This document shows, piece by piece, positions 63,300-64,000 of a DNA stretch of 64,000 nt; within the stretch, counting starts at the first letter, position 1; every line of letters starts with the position of its first letter. The position numbers were made by a program, and so were the translations under genes. The stretch is from Opitutales bacterium UBA5694 (GTDB lineage Bacteria; Verrucomicrobiota; Verrucomicrobiia; Opitutales; Opitutaceae): NCBI GenBank assembly GCA_002420185.1, contig DIHO01000014.1, positions 24,293 to 88,292 of the forward strand, in the 5' to 3' direction. Below the pieces are notes generated by a model. It saw only the letters and a program-made list of their open reading frames with translations, was not told where the DNA came from and searched no databases.

Positions 63300-64000
63300 A
63301 TGGCAGCAAAGAAAAGCGCCGAGAGTTCACCTCTCACATTCGATCTGAAGGCAGATCTCATCGCAGTTCTGGACAAGTATCAGTCCAAACTTGGTGGTGT
63401 ATCAAAAAGCGAAATCATTCGACACGCGATTTCGGGATTTGATTACAACTCCTTTAAACCGGTGGTAGAGTCGCATCGTCAGATTTCGGTTCGACTTCCA
63501 TTAAAGCAAAAGAATGCTCTCGTGAGACTCGCGAAAGGCAAAAAAGTAAGTATCGGAGAGTTACTTCGTGCCGCTTTAGAAAGCCTACCTGTCAACCCTG
63601 TTAAATCTGGGATCGAGAAGGCAGCACCCAAGAAAAAGGCAGCACCCAAGAAAAAGGCAGCACCCAAGAAAAAGGCAGCTCCAAAGAAGGCAGCCAAGAA
63701 GGCGGCTCCTAAGAAAGCGGCCAAGAAGGCAGCTCCGAAGAAGGTAGCCAAGAAGGTAGCCAAGAAGGCAGCCCCTAAGAAGGCGGCCAAGAAGGCAGCT
63801 CCAAAGAAAAAGGCCAAGAAGGCAGCTCCTAAGAAGGTAGCCAAGAAGGCAGCCCCTAAGAAGGCGGTCAAGAAGGCAGCTCCTAAGAAGGTAGCCAAGA
63901 AGGCAGCACCTAAGAAGGCGGCCAAGAAAGCAGCTCCCAAGAAGGCGGCTAAAAAGTCAGCTCCAAAGAAAAAGGTAGCTCCAAAGAAAAAGGCAGCTCC
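63300..64000 (+). CDS. RHH-domain protein with a Lys/Ala/Pro histone-H1-like tail (runs off the window)
   Basis: ATG at 63300; no stop to 64000, so at least 233 residues and partial at the 3' end. Residues about 10-45 (LTFDLKADLIAVLDKYQSK, then SKSEIIRHAI) and 60-95 (RQISVRLPLKQKNALVRLA, then SIGELLRAALESL) each look like a strand and two helices, the ribbon-helix-helix pattern, in tandem. From residue 107 the tail is KAAPKK/KKAAPKKVA/KKAAKK repeated, without acidic residues. The repeats are coded by near-identical units of about 15-27 bases. The tail resembles AlgP and chlamydial HctB/H1-like proteins. It is a likely nucleoid-associated DNA-binding protein. Confidence 0.85.
   Translation, partial: MAAKKSAESSPLTFDLKADLIAVLDKYQSKLGGVSKSEIIRHAISGFDYNSFKPVVESHRQISVRLPLKQKNALVRLAKGKKVSIGELLRAALESLPVNPVKSGIEKAAPKKKAAPKKKAAPKKKAAPKKAAKKAAPKKAAKKAAPKKVAKKVAKKAAPKKAAKKAAPKKKAKKAAPKKVAKKAAPKKAVKKAAPKKVAKKAAPKKAAKKAAPKKAAKKSAPKKKVAPKKKAA

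Noticed and set aside
63479..63940. A minus-strand frame rich in Ala, Phe, Leu and Gly opposite the right-edge gene
   Set aside because: It is the antisense of the Lys/Ala/Pro repeat and only reflects its codon pattern; the plus-strand frame has a normal start, a folded head domain and no stop.

Overview
The window looks like a chromosome segment from a Verrucomicrobiota bacterium, most probably class Opitutae and probably marine. Evidence for this is the adjacent DUF1552 and DUF1592 (planctomycete-type cytochrome c) genes, DUF1080 sugar hydrolases, an LL-diaminopimelate aminotransferase of the chlamydial/PVC kind, and Gram-negative envelope genes (Kdo transferase, MsbA, a LolA-like protein). 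Assignment to a genus is not possible from this sequence alone. No rRNA, tRNA, CRISPR array, prophage or intact insertion sequence was seen.

Layout. 1-10 kb holds a HIT hydrolase, Kdo transferase, a small ferredoxin, the DUF1552/DUF1592 secreted pair, a DUF374 acyltransferase, a thioesterase and a HAD phosphatase. 10.9-13.5 kb is a two-gene photolyase/cryptochrome operon in which both proteins depart from the textbook layout. 14-18.5 kb is an ABC ATPase, an FtsX permease and a CrtC/AttH-like lipocalin, coupled in one operon. 18.5-22 kb has a DapA-family aldolase, a DUF1080 protein, a DUF350 protein and a lytic transglycosylase. 22.4-26.2 kb is an LPS block: MsbA, and divergently an LPS-type kinase and a TIM-barrel glycosidase-like protein. 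27.7-34 kb has a sugar kinase and nrdB-nrdA with a pair of NrdR-like boxes. 34-44.4 kb is a long leftward cluster: nadC, birA, GldA/F/G-like transporter genes, DUF4340 and an AsmA-like protein. 45.8-50 kb is NfeD, short NfeD, FloA and two small genes. 51-64 kb has a GT-C glycosyltransferase, an MBL hydrolase, folE2, nadA-nadB, a nitroreductase, dapL, secG, a LolA-like protein and, cut by the window end, a ribbon-helix-helix protein with a Lys/Ala/Pro histone-H1-like tail.

A striking general feature is gene decay. The long spacers are mostly wreckage of ordinary metabolic genes: an SGNH/DUF4886-like hydrolase, an alkyl sulfatase, a DUF1080 protein, a HpcH/HpaI aldolase with a second gene just upstream, a sugar mutarotase stopped by one codon, a YyaL/DUF255 protein, a DUF2064 glycosyltransferase, a pyruvate kinase and a PLDc_N membrane protein. 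Core synthesis genes (NAD, folate precursor, lysine/peptidoglycan, dNTPs, secretion, LPS) look intact. This pattern suggests ongoing loss of accessory catabolism in a lineage under relaxed selection.

The best candidates for something undescribed are the histone-like RHH protein at the right edge, the photolyase pair with an apparent domain permutation, and the glycosidase-like protein in the LPS block that seems to lack its acid/base residue.
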